Source: UBA4416 sp040386075 (GTDB taxonomy: Bacteria; Bacteroidota; Bacteroidia; B-17B0; Aurantibacillaceae). From it: a stretch of 64,000 nucleotides of DNA. The DNA is taken from the NCBI GenBank assembly GCA_040386075.1, contig JAZKGE010000041.1, positions 1 through 64,000 on the forward strand. Direction: 5' to 3'. The notes under the pieces are model-generated. The model was not told the DNA's origin. It did no database searches and saw only the letters and a program-made list of their open reading frames with translations. The position numbers were made by a program, and so were the translations under genes. Shown piece by piece: positions 16,777 to 27,052 of this stretch (positions are counted from its first letter, which is position 1; the number at the start of each line of letters is the position of its first letter).

Positions 16777-18105
16777 CTAAACCTCTTTTTCGGTAAACAC
16801 AATATTAAGACTTTCCAACTCATAGAGCATGGGTTCGTAAATTTCTTTCACCAAAGGAATCTGAACGCCATATAATTTGAATTTACCGGTTAAGAAATTC
16901 TTAATGGTAATGGCTAATGGCAAACCAACTGTTTTAGCCATGGCAGTATGTACTTCATCATCGCCAATTACAACCAACGATGAATTTAATTTATGTTGAG
17001 CGCCTTTCAGTTCGTATTCAAATTGGTGCTGCATCACGATCATATCTTTATCACCTGCTTTCAGCAACCATTTTTCTTCTAATAAATTTTGTAATAACTC
17101 TGCCGGAGAACCTTCTGTTAATTTGATGGGGCGGTTAGCGAATAATTCCAAATATTCTAATTTGGTCATAACCTCAGCATCCATATCAGCACCCATAAAA
17201 GCAACCAGTTTTTCTTTAACAGAAGCATTCCCTTTTGGAAGGAATGAAGATAGCAGATCAGTATAAGTTAAAGTATTCGCATTTTTTATTTTATAGGTAT
17301 CATCTGTTAAACCCAGTTTAACAAAAACATTCCAGGCTTTGCAATAACCCGGCATACGCAAAGTGCCACGCAACATGGTTGAGGCATCATGTAAACCATA
17401 AGGCTCTTTGTAGCCAATGCTATCGCGGTTGGCATAAGCATCAAATTTACCATAACCTTCAACTTCAATGGTCTCAATTTGTGTATATACGCGGTTGTAA
17501 GGGATGAATTTTAGTTTATCTTCTTCTATGAATTGTGCAGTTCCTTGTCCGGCTAAAATTACGTTACGCGGGTTCCAGCTGAATTTATATCCCCATGGAT
17601 TATCATTACTTTCGGGAGCAACCAAGCCGCCGCAAAACGATTTGAAGCTTGTGATCTTTCCTCCTTTTTCTTCTATTTCATGGATCACTTTCATGGCCGA
17701 AGCATGATCAATTCCCGGATCTAATCCGCATTCGTTCAACAAAATTAAGTTCTTAGATTTTGCTTCCGCATCCAGTTCTTTCATGTCAGCACTCACATAA
17801 CTGGCCGTAGCCATATGTTTTCCAAAACGCACACAATCTCTGGCTACATCGCCATGCATAAATGCCGGGAGCATGGATACCACAAAATCAGATTCTTTGA
17901 TCAGTACTTCACGTAATATTACATTATTCACATCAAACTCAACGGCTGCCGCTACATCCTTATAATTGCTGATCTTTGATTCAACCGCTGCTTTATTGGC
18001 ATCAGCAATGGTAATGTGCCATGCGTGGGTTTTAGCATGCGATAATAAGTAATCGATCAAACTGGATGAAGAGCGCCCTGCGCCAATAATTAATATTCTG
18101 CTCAT
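16777..18105 (-). CDS. Saccharopine dehydrogenase-type oxidoreductase
   Basis: A 442-residue cytoplasmic enzyme from the ATG at 18105, where MSRILIIGAGRSSSSLIDYL gives a Rossmann GxGxxS nucleotide-binding loop. It matches the NADP-binding saccharopine dehydrogenase family: FVVSMLPAFMHGDVARDC, LNECGLDPGIDHASAMKVI (substrate domain) and SFCGGLVAPESNDNPWGYKFSWNP. In eukaryotes the enzyme makes glutamate and aminoadipate semialdehyde in lysine breakdown; bacterial relatives may act in lysine degradation or on other N-linked amino acids. It is divergent from the DUF4476 gene, with overlapping promoters between them. Confidence 0.88.
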   Translation of the reverse strand: MSRILIIGAGRSSSSLIDYLLSHAKTHAWHITIADANKAAVESKISNYKDVAAAVEFDVNNVILREVLIKESDFVVSMLPAFMHGDVARDCVRFGKHMATASYVSADMKELDAEAKSKNLILLNECGLDPGIDHASAMKVIHEIEEKGGKITSFKSFCGGLVAPESNDNPWGYKFSWNPRNVILAGQGTAQFIEEDKLKFIPYNRVYTQIETIEVEGYGKFDAYANRDSIGYKEPYGLHDASTMLRGTLRMPGYCKAWNVFVKLGLTDDTYKIKNANTLTYTDLLSSFLPKGNASVKEKLVAFMGADMDAEVMTKLEYLELFANRPIKLTEGSPAELLQNLLEEKWLLKAGDKDMIVMQHQFEYELKGAQHKLNSSLVVIGDDEVHTAMAKTVGLPLAITIKNFLTGKFKLYGVQIPLVKEIYEPMLYELESLNIVFTEKEV

Positions 18106-18120
18106 AAAATAAATTCTGCA

Positions 18121-18148
18121 CAAAAATAACCTTAAATTTGTTATCAAA
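18121..18148. promoter_or_regulatory. Face-to-face promoter pair between 18105 and 18158
   Basis: On the minus strand TATTTTTG (18128-18121) with a TTTG 16 bases upstream (18148-18145) can serve the saccharopine dehydrogenase gene. On the plus strand TAAATTTG (18133-18140) can serve the DUF4476 gene 17 bases downstream. The two elements lie so close that the promoters should compete. Confidence 0.5.
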
Positions 18149-18157
18149 ACAGATAAT

Positions 18158-19258
18158 ATGGTTCAAAAAATAAAAGTGCTGGTCTATTTCCTTTTTATTG
18201 GCTCTACTCTTATTTCGCAGAACAACTCATTGGTGATATTCAGCGCTTCTGGAAATCCGTTTTATCTGTCGTTCAATCACGAAACAATTAATGCAACTGC
18301 TCAATCCAATGTAAAAGTGTTTGATGTAAATGCCGGCTGGAGCACTATTGAAATTAAGATCCCGGGTGCCACTAAAGAATTAAATTTTAAAGACTCCATT
18401 TTATTAAGTAGCAGATCCAAATTTGTAAATAAAGAATTCACTTATGCTTTAATTGAAAAAGGCGAAAAAGCAGAACTTCAATTCAAATCTGTTTCCGAAT
18501 TATCGGGACCAAAAACACCTCCTGTTCCCCCGGAGCCAAAAGCAACGGCGCCATTGGTTGACAACAGCATTTATGGTAATTTATACAAGGCTGTAGATAA
18601 TAAGCCAGTGTTTTATACTAACTATGACAAGGAAACATCGACCTGCAATGTTGCTTTAACCGACAAGGAAATTAAATATGGGATCAACCTGATGGATAAA
18701 GCCAATGATAAGGAAGCTGCGTATCGTTACCTGTCACAAATCGTTGATCTGAATTGTTATTCGACCATACAGTTAAAAGAATTACTGGAAACAGTGCCTA
18801 TTGATATGGACCGTTTGAACTCTGCTAAGCAAGGTTACTGGCATCTTACCGACCGACAAAATATTGCAACACTTATGTCTGTGTTCAAATATCAGACTAT
18901 GAAAGAATCGTTTGTGAATTTTGTGAAAGATGAAGAAAATGTGATCAGGCAAAAGAACTTAAAATGCAAGGAACCGGCTAATGAACAAAAGTTCAATGAG
19001 CTATATACCAGGACAACACACACACACCCTGATAACGAAAAAATAGACATCGCAAAAAAATTGTTGATAGATATTTGTTTATCAAGCACTCAAATAAAAA
19101 AGATAAGCGAACTATTTACGCACGACCGTGAAAAACTGGAGTATATGAAATATGCTATTAATATTTTAACGGATAAAGAAAACATAAAAAGTTTAGCCGA
19201 TGAATTTCAATACAGCGGCACTAAGGAGGAATTTTTAAATTACATTTCAAAATTATGA
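18158..19258 (+). CDS. Secreted protein with two DUF4476 domains
   Basis: A 366-residue protein with a signal peptide (KIKVLVYFLFIGSTLISQ). Residues ~20-120 form a beta-rich N-terminal part, followed by a proline-rich linker (PPVPPEPKATAP). Two DUF4476-like helical domains follow: one from about residue 165 (LTDKEIKYGINLMDKANDKE ... VFKYQTMKESFVNF) and a second from about residue 275 (DIAKKLLIDICLSSTQI ... EFQYSGTKEEFLNYI). DUF4476 is a phylum-specific domain of unknown role. The stop overlaps the next ATG (ATGA), so it is coupled to the DUF423 gene. Confidence 0.85.
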   Translation: MVQKIKVLVYFLFIGSTLISQNNSLVIFSASGNPFYLSFNHETINATAQSNVKVFDVNAGWSTIEIKIPGATKELNFKDSILLSSRSKFVNKEFTYALIEKGEKAELQFKSVSELSGPKTPPVPPEPKATAPLVDNSIYGNLYKAVDNKPVFYTNYDKETSTCNVALTDKEIKYGINLMDKANDKEAAYRYLSQIVDLNCYSTIQLKELLETVPIDMDRLNSAKQGYWHLTDRQNIATLMSVFKYQTMKESFVNFVKDEENVIRQKNLKCKEPANEQKFNELYTRTTHTHPDNEKIDIAKKLLIDICLSSTQIKKISELFTHDREKLEYMKYAINILTDKENIKSLADEFQYSGTKEEFLNYISKL

Positions 19259-19668
19259 ATTCAAGAAAATTACTGATCATTGGATCACTGGGAGCAATAG
19301 CCGTGGCGTTGGGTGCATTAGGCGCGCATTTTTTAAAAGGCAAATTAGAAACAGGGTTAATTACTTCCGATCAGTTAAATGGTTTTGATACAGCTGTAAA
19401 GTATCAAATGTATCATGTACTCGCCATGCTGGGCTTGTTCTTATTCTCGAAACATAATCCACATAAATTTATCAATTGGGCATACAATAGTTTTTTAATT
19501 GGCATTCTCATGTTCTCAGGTTCGCTTTATTTTTTATGTACCCGCAATTTATTGGGAGTAGAAGGATTAAAAGTATTAGGGCCGATCACTCCCATTGGTG
19601 GTTTATTTTTTATTGCAGGATGGATCTTCATTGCCTTATTGGGCTTAAAAAAAGAAGATAAGCAGTGA
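19255..19668 (+). CDS. DUF423 small membrane protein
   Basis: A 137-residue inner-membrane protein with four hydrophobic segments, as in E. coli YgdD. The family pattern is clear: LGALGAHFLKGKL near the N-terminus, FDTAVKYQMYHVLAML, then FSGSLYFLCTR and LGPITPIGGLFFIAGW. Function is unknown. The start overlaps the stop of the DUF4476 gene by 4 bases and its own stop overlaps the GTG start of the EamA transporter gene, so the three genes are a tightly coupled operon. Confidence 0.93.
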   Translation: MNSRKLLIIGSLGAIAVALGALGAHFLKGKLETGLITSDQLNGFDTAVKYQMYHVLAMLGLFLFSKHNPHKFINWAYNSFLIGILMFSGSLYFLCTRNLLGVEGLKVLGPITPIGGLFFIAGWIFIALLGLKKEDKQ

Positions 19669-20600
19669 ATTTAAGCGGTGAATTAATTGCCCTGCTAACA
19701 ACACTCTGCTGGAGTTTAGGCATATTTCCGTTTACCGAAGCAGCTAAACGCATTGGCTCGGCACCGCTTAATCAATACCGTTTGTTGCTAGCCTGGTTCA
19801 TCATTTCATTGATCTTATATTTTTGGAACGACCTCAACCTCATTGAATTATTTACTGAACCTCAACCCTGTCATTTTTTATTCCTAGGTCTTTCCGGTAT
19901 CATCGGTTTCTCCATTGGCGACTACTGCAGCTTTACGTCTTTTAAATTACTGGGACCAAAATTAGGGAGTTTGTATACAACCTTTGCTCCCGGTGCAGCG
20001 TTACTGATAGGCTACATTGCACTCAACGAAAGTATTAACCTGGTTGGGATCTTTGGCATATTACTTACCATATCGGGTGTGATCTGGCTCACGCTGTCAA
20101 AAAAAGATTCGCAGGAAGCTACAAAAGTTGGTTATACAAGAGACAAAAAAGGAATTGCCTATGGCATTATTGGTGCTTTATGCCAGGGAACAGGTTTGGT
20201 ACTTTCAAAATACGGCATGGATTATTATGCCGAAAAATTACCAACCATGCATGCCGTTTGGATCCGTTTATTGTTTGCTTTTTCGGCAGCATTTATTGTT
20301 TCCTTAATTGCTGGAAAATTAAGAGCAAACAGTAAACCTGTTTTCACCAATGAGAAAAATAATTTACCTTTTATGTTCCTGGGAACCATTTTAGGCCCGG
20401 TGATGGGAGTCACCCTTTCTCTTTTTGCCATTCAAAAACTAGAGGTTGCCGTTGCGCAAACGATTTTTGCACTTTTACCTCTTTTTGTACTGCCCATAAG
20501 CCTTATTGTATATAAAGAAAAAATAACGATACAGTCTGTTTTTGCCTGTATCATAGCCCTTGGCGGCGTGTTACTCCTGATCTGGAGGAATGAATTCTGA
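19665..20600 (+). CDS. EamA/DMT-family transporter
   Basis: A 311-residue ten-helix transporter made of two EamA repeats, the drug/metabolite transporter superfamily. It starts with GTG that overlaps the upstream stop (GTGA). The first repeat shows GFSIGDYCSFTSFKLLGPKLGSLY; the second shows FMFLGTILGPVMGVTLSLFA and VAVAQTIFALLPLFVLP, both typical of the family. A 30-residue charged linker lies between the repeats. Substrate cannot be predicted. It is the last gene of the 18158-20600 operon. Confidence 0.9.
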   Translation: MNLSGELIALLTTLCWSLGIFPFTEAAKRIGSAPLNQYRLLLAWFIISLILYFWNDLNLIELFTEPQPCHFLFLGLSGIIGFSIGDYCSFTSFKLLGPKLGSLYTTFAPGAALLIGYIALNESINLVGIFGILLTISGVIWLTLSKKDSQEATKVGYTRDKKGIAYGIIGALCQGTGLVLSKYGMDYYAEKLPTMHAVWIRLLFAFSAAFIVSLIAGKLRANSKPVFTNEKNNLPFMFLGTILGPVMGVTLSLFAIQKLEVAVAQTIFALLPLFVLPISLIVYKEKITIQSVFACIIALGGVLLLIWRNEF

Positions 20601-20673
20601 AATTCTGTAGAAATTAAGTAATTTTTTAAAAAAGCGGTCGTTTTTGTATATTTAAGCAATAAAAAAAGCTCTT

Positions 20674-23600
20674 ATGTCAAAAACCATACTCCTAACCCTT
20701 GCGTTTTGTTTAACCCTGTTTTCCAGTGTTTTTTCTCAAAAAGGAAAGAACGGGTCACTTAGTGTATCAACAGCGAATGTTAGAATCAATGAATTTACTG
20801 CATTAACCGCTAATGCAGCGGTTGGCAATGCTACCATTACGGTAGCTGCCAGTTCATTGAATGCTAATGGCCGTTTTACGGCAGCCCTGGCACCCGGAGA
20901 CCTTGTGATGATCATTCAGATGCAGGGAGCATTGATTAAACTAAACCCTTATAATCCATGGGAAGCTTATGTAACAGATAGTCTGTACGGAAGGATCTAC
21001 AGTTATCAAAATTGCGGGAATTATGAGTTCGCACAGGTAAAGACAATTATCTCTGCTACACAGATCGAGTTAGAATGTGGATTAAAATATAATTATTCAA
21101 TTGCCGGAAGAACACAGGTTGTTCGCGTTCCACGATATAATGCATTAACGGTTACAGGAACCGGCACATTAACTACCGACGCCTGGAACGGAACAATCGG
21201 TGGTGTTTTAGTTGCAGAAGTAGATGGTAATACTACCATTGACGGTATAGTAACGGCCAGTGGCTTAGGTTTTAGAGGTGGGGCGGCATATAGTTCAGGT
21301 GGAAATAATTTTTATCCCTTATCGGCAGCTACTACTCCAACAGCACACGGTGCTGAAAAAGGAGAAGGGATTGGAAGCGACAGATTAACTAACGCAATTG
21401 ATTCTGTAGGAAGATATAATAAAGGAGCTCCCGGAAATGGCGGTGGCGGAGGTAATAATAATAACTGCGGCGGCGGCGGCGGCGGCAATGGTGGCGCTAT
21501 TGGCAGCTATAACGGCTATGGTATAGCAGACCTTGGTGGAGGAACATTTACAGGCATATGGAACCTTGAATGGCCGGGTAGAGCTTCTGTTACATCCAGT
21601 GGCGGTGGAAAAGGTGGATATGGGACTTCCTCTACTACTACAGCAAATATTAATTCCATGGGACCCAATAATACCGCCTGGGGTGGAAACAGACGTTTAA
21701 GCGCCGGTGGATTCGGAGGAAGGCCTCTGGATTATTCTACAGGAAAAATATTTATGGGCGGCGGCGGTGGCGGTGGTCACGTTTCAGGAGGTCAATCTAA
21801 TACCGCATCAGGGATAGGTGGAGCAGGTGGTGGACTTATTTTTTTATTAAACTACGGGACTATTTCCGGTACAGGTTTGATAAGCGCTAATGGATCTAAT
21901 GGGGCCAATGCTACAGGAAATGTATCGGCTTTTAATACGGTACAAGGTATTGATGGCGCAGGCGGCGCAGGCGCCGGAGGAACTATCATTTTAAAAAGTA
22001 ACGGAGCTATTTCAGGTATTGCAACTAATGCAAACGGAGGAAATGGAGGTAATCAAAATATTCAGTTATATGTTAGTCCTCCCTTAATTAATACAACCTC
22101 GCCTGAAGCTCAGGGTCCAGGTGGTGGTGGTGGTGGTGGTTATATCGCTGCTACAAATGCCGGCTTCACTCAAAATGTAAATGGCGGAGCAAATGGCACA
22201 ACCAATGCAACTGCTTTTGACACAGAGTTCCCGATGAATGGGGCCACAGCCGGAGGCGCAGGAACCAACAACCAGGTCATTACTCCTTCTTTCTCACTAA
22301 CAGCTTCTCCTAATCAAACTTTATGTACCAATCAGTCTGCAACTCTTACGGCAACCTCTACAGATGGAAGTGCTGTGATAGGCTGGTATAATGCAGCAGC
22401 CGGCGGAAACGCTGTTGCTTCAGGAACCGTGTATGTAACTCCAACTTATACAGCAACCGGAACTTATACAGTTTACGCAGGTTCTTGTCCGGGTATATAC
22501 CGTGTACCTATTATAATTACAGTAGGTAGCGGAGCAACAATCACTGTTAATAGTCCAACTATCTGCCCCGGACAAACTGTTACGTTAACTGCAGGTGGCG
22601 CTACAACATATACATGGAGCACCGGCCCAACAACCAGTACGATCTCTGTTTCTCCTGCTTCCACTACTTTTTATACAGTTAACGGAACAAGCGGCACATG
22701 TGTAGGAACACAAACCACGCAAGTTATCGTTTCTTCATCACCTACAGTTTCAGTTGCAGGCGTAACTATTTGCTCAGGCAGCTCTGCAACCTTAACAGCA
22801 AGTGGTGCAACCAATTATACCTGGATGCCCGGTGGACAAACAACCACTGTTGTGGTGGTTACTCCAACAACCAATACAACTTATACCATTACCGGTGCTA
22901 ATGGATCGTGTACAGGTACAACAACAGCTGTTGTTAGTATAACTTCTACGCCTACTTTATCTACCAGCTCAAGAACCATTTGTGTAGGACAGGTTGCCAC
23001 ATTTACAGTGAGCGGAGCAACAACATATACCTGGAATCCGGGCAATGTAACAGGAAGTACTTATACCACGACTCCTGCTTCATCAGGAACGGTTTCGGTG
23101 ATCGGAGCAAATGGAAGCTGCACTACACAGGTAACAACATCCATCACCGTAACACCAAACCCAACAGTTGCAGTAAGTAACCAAACCATTTGTCCAACAC
23201 AAACCATTACGTTAACCGCAGGCGGTGCAACTACTTATTCATGGAACACAGGTCCAACAACCAGTACCATTTCGGTTTCACCTGCATCAACAACAGTTTA
23301 TACTGTAACCGGAACAACCAACTTATGCACCAATACAAGAACAGTGAGTGTAACGGTTGCATCGCAACCTACAGTTGCTGTTGCTAACGCAAGCATCTGT
23401 TCCGGAAATTCAACCATATTAACAGCAAGCGGTGCAACCAATTATACCTGGTCACCTGGAGGACAAACAACCTCAACGGTTTCGGTAAGCCCTGCCAATA
23501 CAACAACTTATACCATTGTAGGTTCCAACGGAACTTGTTCACATACAACAACTGCTGTAGTAAATGTTACTTCAATACCTACACTGGTTGCTAACTCAGT

Positions 23601-26600
23601 TACTATTTGCCCTGGGCAAACTGCTACATTAACGGCAAGTGGTGCAACATCTTACACCTGGAATCCGGGTAGTATTACCGGAACTACTTATACCATTGCA
23701 CCTGCGTCTAATACAACTGTTTCAGTTGTTGGGGCTAATGGAACCTGTACAATTTCGGCAACCCTGTCAGTTACCATTGGTACAGGTATTTCCATCTCTG
23801 TAAATAGTCCAACTATTTGTGCGGGTCAAACAGCATCCTTAACTGCCAGTGGAGCAACTACCTATACCTGGAGCTCAGGTCCAAACACAAATACATTAAA
23901 TGTATCACCTGCTTCAACTACTACCTATACAATTTCCGGAACAAGCGGTGCCTGTACAGGAAGTAATACAGCTGTTGTTACCGTTGTGTCTGCTCCTTCG
24001 GTAACAGTTGCCAATGCAGCTATTTGTTCAGGAAACACAGTCACATTGACTGCAAGTGGGGCTACCAACTACACCTGGATGCCGGGTGGGCAAACAACAA
24101 GCAGTATAACCGATAATCCTTCTGCAACAACCAGCTATACAGTTACCGGATCTAACGGTATATGTTCTAACTCAACAACAGCAACGGTAAGTGTAACTAC
24201 TACTCCCACAATCGTTGTTGCATCTTCAACCATTTGTCCGGGACAAACTGCTACCTTAACCGCAAATGGTGCTGCAACTTATACCTGGAATCCGGGAGGC
24301 GTAACAGGAAACACATTTACAATGAGTCCAGCAAGTAACACTGTAGTTACAATTGACGGAGCCAATGGAACCTGTACCAGTTCAACAACTGCATCTATCA
24401 CCATTGGAACAGGACTTTCTATTACAGTAAATAGCCCAACGATTTGTACAGGTGAAACGGCGACATTAACTGCCGGTGGTGCTACCTCATACACCTGGAG
24501 TACAGGACCAAACACAAATACAATAAGCGTATCACCGCTTACTACAACCACATATACAGTATCAGGTGCAAATGGCGCCTGTACAGGAAGTAATACCGCT
24601 GTTGTTACCATTGCCGCCACACCAACTTTAACAGCTTCTGCTTCAGTAACTATTTGTGCAGGCCAATCCGCAACCCTAACCGTGAACGGAGCAACTACTT
24701 ATACCTGGGAGCCGGGAACTTTAGCCGGATCATCGGTAGTTGTTACTCCGGGTATCAATACAACATATACAGTTGTTGGCTCTAATGGTACCTGCACTAA
24801 TTCGACAACCTCATCGGTTGCTTTAATTAACTGTAATAATCCTTGTCTGTTTAGTTTAGGACGCGACACTGCATTTTGTTCTCCGATGAATTATACCATT
24901 AACGGGCCTTCAGGATATAATTCTTATTCATGGACACCTGGTGGTGCAACAACGCAAAACATCACAGCAACTAATACAGGTACCTATATCTTAACAGCTG
25001 ATATGCTAAGTAACGACCTGGTTGTGAATGGTGCTTTTACCGCTGGAAATACCGGCTTTAGCAGTAATTATGTAGTACCTGTTACACCGGGCGCCTTTGG
25101 TCTTCTCACCAATCCCGGAACCTATCTGGTAACCAATAACCCAAATGCAGCTCATACTAATTTCGATACTTTTGGAGACCACACAACGGGTACAGGTAAT
25201 ATGATGGTCTGTAACGGATCGGCTGTGCCAAACGATATTGTGTGGACCGAAACCATTGCCGTTACTCCAAATACTAATTATAATTTTTCAGCCTGGGTAG
25301 CATCTGTTTATGATACTAATGTTGGTAATGAAGCTCAATTACAGTTCTCGATCAACAGCACCCTGCTCGGTTCAGCCTATAGCGCACCACTAACCTCCGG
25401 TGTATGGGCCAACTTTTTCACTAACTGGAATTCAGGTGCCAGTACTTCGGCAGTTATTACCATTGTTGATCAGAATACCACCATTGGTGGAAATGATTTT
25501 GCTTTGGATGATATTTTCTTTCAACAGATTTGCTCTTATTCTGACACCGTGATCGTTACAGAAAATACAACGCCAACGATAACCGCAAGTGCTACAAACC
25601 CGATGATATGTAATGGCAACTCCACAACATTAACTGCAAGCGGAGCCTCTACATATACCTGGACAGGCGGCGTAACTAATGGAACTAGTTTTTCTCCTAC
25701 TGCTACTGCAACTTATTCTGTAATTGGAACATCTGTTGAAGGATGTACGAACTCAGCTGTTCAATCGGTTACAGTTAATTCAACACCAACTGTTTCGATC
25801 AATAACAACAATCCAAATATTTGTGCAGGACAAAGTGCTACGTTAATTGCAAGCGGTGCAATTACTTACAGCTGGTCGAACAGTGTCAATGGAACTTCAC
25901 AAACAGTAACTCCATCTTCAACAACTATTTATACGGTAACGGGTACAGATATTAACGGATGTGTAAGCACATCTGCCTCATCTACTGTTAATGTTTCGGC
26001 TACACCTACCATTAGCGTCAATTCTGTCTCGATATGTGCCGGACAAACTGCTACATTAATTGCAAGTGGAGCAACTAATTATACATGGAGTACTACTCAA
26101 AACACTTCCGGTATTACAGTAACACCTGCTATAACAACAACGTATGTAGTTAACGGTGATAATGGCGGATGTTTTGCTAATGCTACATCAACCGTTGTTG
26201 TGACGTCATCCCCTACTTTAAATATCAACGCCTCTGTAACAACAGGGTGCGCTCCGCTTTGTATCAATTTTACAGATCAGACGAGTTCATCCTGCTCAAC
26301 CATCTCTTATAATTTCGGAGATGGAAATACAGGAAACATCAATAACCCTAATCACTGCTTTACTGCGAGTGGCAATTATACAGTGACAGCAACGTGTACA
26401 TCAACATTAGGATGTTCGAGCACTTATACATTACCTACTGTTATACAGGTTATTTTAACTCCGGTAGCTAATTTTAATATTGATGAAGGAAACATTGTGA
26501 CTACGGGAACTTTAATACACATGACCAATACAAGTTCCAACGCAACTTCATCGGTTTGGGATTTCTGCAACGGTACATCCATATTTACAAATCCAACAAC

Positions 26601-26976
26601 AACTTATGCTGATACCGGTAGCTGCTGCATTACATTACTGACGGCAAACGGAACCTGTACAAGTTCAGCTACAAAATGCATCAGCATTGTAAAAGAAGCT
26701 GTAGTTGTTATACCAAACGTATTTACACCAAACGGTGATGGCCGAAATGAGGTGTTCAAAGTAAATTCAAGCGGATTGAAGAGTTTGAACTGTGTTATTT
26801 TTGACCGTTGGGGTTTAAAAATGTACGAGTGGGATGGCATTTACGGATACTGGGATGGGAATGCCCAATCAGGATCGGCACCGGATGGAACTTATTTTTA
26901 TATAATTAACTATACAGATCAGCTGGATAAAACCACAACTGAAAAAGGTTTCCTGAATCTGTTCAACGGAAGATAG
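20674..26976 (+). CDS. Giant T9SS-secreted adhesin-like protein with Ig-like repeat array
   Basis: A 2100-residue secreted protein with signal peptide (KTILLTLAFCLTLFSSVFSQ). Residues ~20-250 form a beta-rich N-domain, ~250-540 a glycine-rich region with GGGGG tracts, and ~620-1385 eleven Ig-like modules of 69-70 residues, each starting with an IC..(Q/N).. TLTASGA..YTW pattern. A jelly-roll-like domain (SNDLVVNGAF ... DDIFFQ, ~1448-1630) is followed by three more modules, a PKD-like domain (YNFGDGN) and a final ~90-residue gliding-motility-type sorting domain with IPNVFTPNGDGRNEVF and DRWGLKMYEW. Ten array modules keep an exact three-module order (see the repeat entry). Probable roles are adhesion or surface gliding. 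A TATATTTA box before the ATG may be the promoter. Confidence 0.9.
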   Translation: MSKTILLTLAFCLTLFSSVFSQKGKNGSLSVSTANVRINEFTALTANAAVGNATITVAASSLNANGRFTAALAPGDLVMIIQMQGALIKLNPYNPWEAYVTDSLYGRIYSYQNCGNYEFAQVKTIISATQIELECGLKYNYSIAGRTQVVRVPRYNALTVTGTGTLTTDAWNGTIGGVLVAEVDGNTTIDGIVTASGLGFRGGAAYSSGGNNFYPLSAATTPTAHGAEKGEGIGSDRLTNAIDSVGRYNKGAPGNGGGGGNNNNCGGGGGGNGGAIGSYNGYGIADLGGGTFTGIWNLEWPGRASVTSSGGGKGGYGTSSTTTANINSMGPNNTAWGGNRRLSAGGFGGRPLDYSTGKIFMGGGGGGGHVSGGQSNTASGIGGAGGGLIFLLNYGTISGTGLISANGSNGANATGNVSAFNTVQGIDGAGGAGAGGTIILKSNGAISGIATNANGGNGGNQNIQLYVSPPLINTTSPEAQGPGGGGGGGYIAATNAGFTQNVNGGANGTTNATAFDTEFPMNGATAGGAGTNNQVITPSFSLTASPNQTLCTNQSATLTATSTDGSAVIGWYNAAAGGNAVASGTVYVTPTYTATGTYTVYAGSCPGIYRVPIIITVGSGATITVNSPTICPGQTVTLTAGGATTYTWSTGPTTSTISVSPASTTFYTVNGTSGTCVGTQTTQVIVSSSPTVSVAGVTICSGSSATLTASGATNYTWMPGGQTTTVVVVTPTTNTTYTITGANGSCTGTTTAVVSITSTPTLSTSSRTICVGQVATFTVSGATTYTWNPGNVTGSTYTTTPASSGTVSVIGANGSCTTQVTTSITVTPNPTVAVSNQTICPTQTITLTAGGATTYSWNTGPTTSTISVSPASTTVYTVTGTTNLCTNTRTVSVTVASQPTVAVANASICSGNSTILTASGATNYTWSPGGQTTSTVSVSPANTTTYTIVGSNGTCSHTTTAVVNVTSIPTLVANSVTICPGQTATLTASGATSYTWNPGSITGTTYTIAPASNTTVSVVGANGTCTISATLSVTIGTGISISVNSPTICAGQTASLTASGATTYTWSSGPNTNTLNVSPASTTTYTISGTSGACTGSNTAVVTVVSAPSVTVANAAICSGNTVTLTASGATNYTWMPGGQTTSSITDNPSATTSYTVTGSNGICSNSTTATVSVTTTPTIVVASSTICPGQTATLTANGAATYTWNPGGVTGNTFTMSPASNTVVTIDGANGTCTSSTTASITIGTGLSITVNSPTICTGETATLTAGGATSYTWSTGPNTNTISVSPLTTTTYTVSGANGACTGSNTAVVTIAATPTLTASASVTICAGQSATLTVNGATTYTWEPGTLAGSSVVVTPGINTTYTVVGSNGTCTNSTTSSVALINCNNPCLFSLGRDTAFCSPMNYTINGPSGYNSYSWTPGGATTQNITATNTGTYILTADMLSNDLVVNGAFTAGNTGFSSNYVVPVTPGAFGLLTNPGTYLVTNNPNAAHTNFDTFGDHTTGTGNMMVCNGSAVPNDIVWTETIAVTPNTNYNFSAWVASVYDTNVGNEAQLQFSINSTLLGSAYSAPLTSGVWANFFTNWNSGASTSAVITIVDQNTTIGGNDFALDDIFFQQICSYSDTVIVTENTTPTITASATNPMICNGNSTTLTASGASTYTWTGGVTNGTSFSPTATATYSVIGTSVEGCTNSAVQSVTVNSTPTVSINNNNPNICAGQSATLIASGAITYSWSNSVNGTSQTVTPSSTTIYTVTGTDINGCVSTSASSTVNVSATPTISVNSVSICAGQTATLIASGATNYTWSTTQNTSGITVTPAITTTYVVNGDNGGCFANATSTVVVTSSPTLNINASVTTGCAPLCINFTDQTSSSCSTISYNFGDGNTGNINNPNHCFTASGNYTVTATCTSTLGCSSTYTLPTVIQVILTPVANFNIDEGNIVTTGTLIHMTNTSSNATSSVWDFCNGTSIFTNPTTTYADTGSCCITLLTANGTCTSSATKCISIVKEAVVVIPNVFTPNGDGRNEVFKVNSSGLKSLNCVIFDRWGLKMYEWDGIYGYWDGNAQSGSAPDGTYFYIINYTDQLDKTTTEKGFLNLFNGR
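22561..24651 (+). repeat. Higher-order coding repeat, 627-bp trimer unit
   Basis: The Ile-Cys codons that open each module lie at 22561, 22768, 22978, 23188, 23395, 23605, 23815, 24022, 24232 and 24442. Spacings of 207, 210 and 210 recur in the same order three times, so the period is exactly 627 bp (209 codons). Modules also fall in three types: A with W..GP(T/N)T, B with W.PGGQTT, and C with WNPG..TG. The array reads ABCABCABCA, then an eleventh, different module at 24652. Confidence 0.92.
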
Positions 26977-27007
26977 TATTGTGATTTATCAGCAGTAAAT
27001 AATAAAT

Positions 27008-27044
27008 AACGCAACCTCTATACTATTATAGAGGTTGTTGCGTT
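27008..27044 (+). terminator. Terminator after the giant adhesin gene
   Basis: CAACCTCTATA (27012-27022) pairs perfectly with 27027-27037 around the loop CTAT; outer AACG and CGTT extend the stem across a 3-base bulge, and TTTATT follows. It lies 31 bases after the adhesin stop and directly before the ATG of the next gene, so it may attenuate rather than fully stop transcription into that gene. Confidence 0.8.
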
Positions 27045-27052
27045 TATTAGCA

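Noticed and set aside
24279..24620. A 113-codon minus-strand frame inside the giant adhesin gene
   Set aside because: It is an antisense shadow caused by Thr/Ala/Gly-rich codon use; similar ones occur at 22473 and 26604.
22561..24651. Regular repeats that could suggest a CRISPR array
   Set aside because: The repeats are 207-210 bp, diverged, and lie in one open reading frame encoding Ig-like modules; there are no short identical repeats with unique spacers.
27035..27052. TTG start that adds six residues to the 823-residue surface protein
   Set aside because: The codon lies inside the terminator stem, and the ATG at 27053 gives a normal signal peptide.
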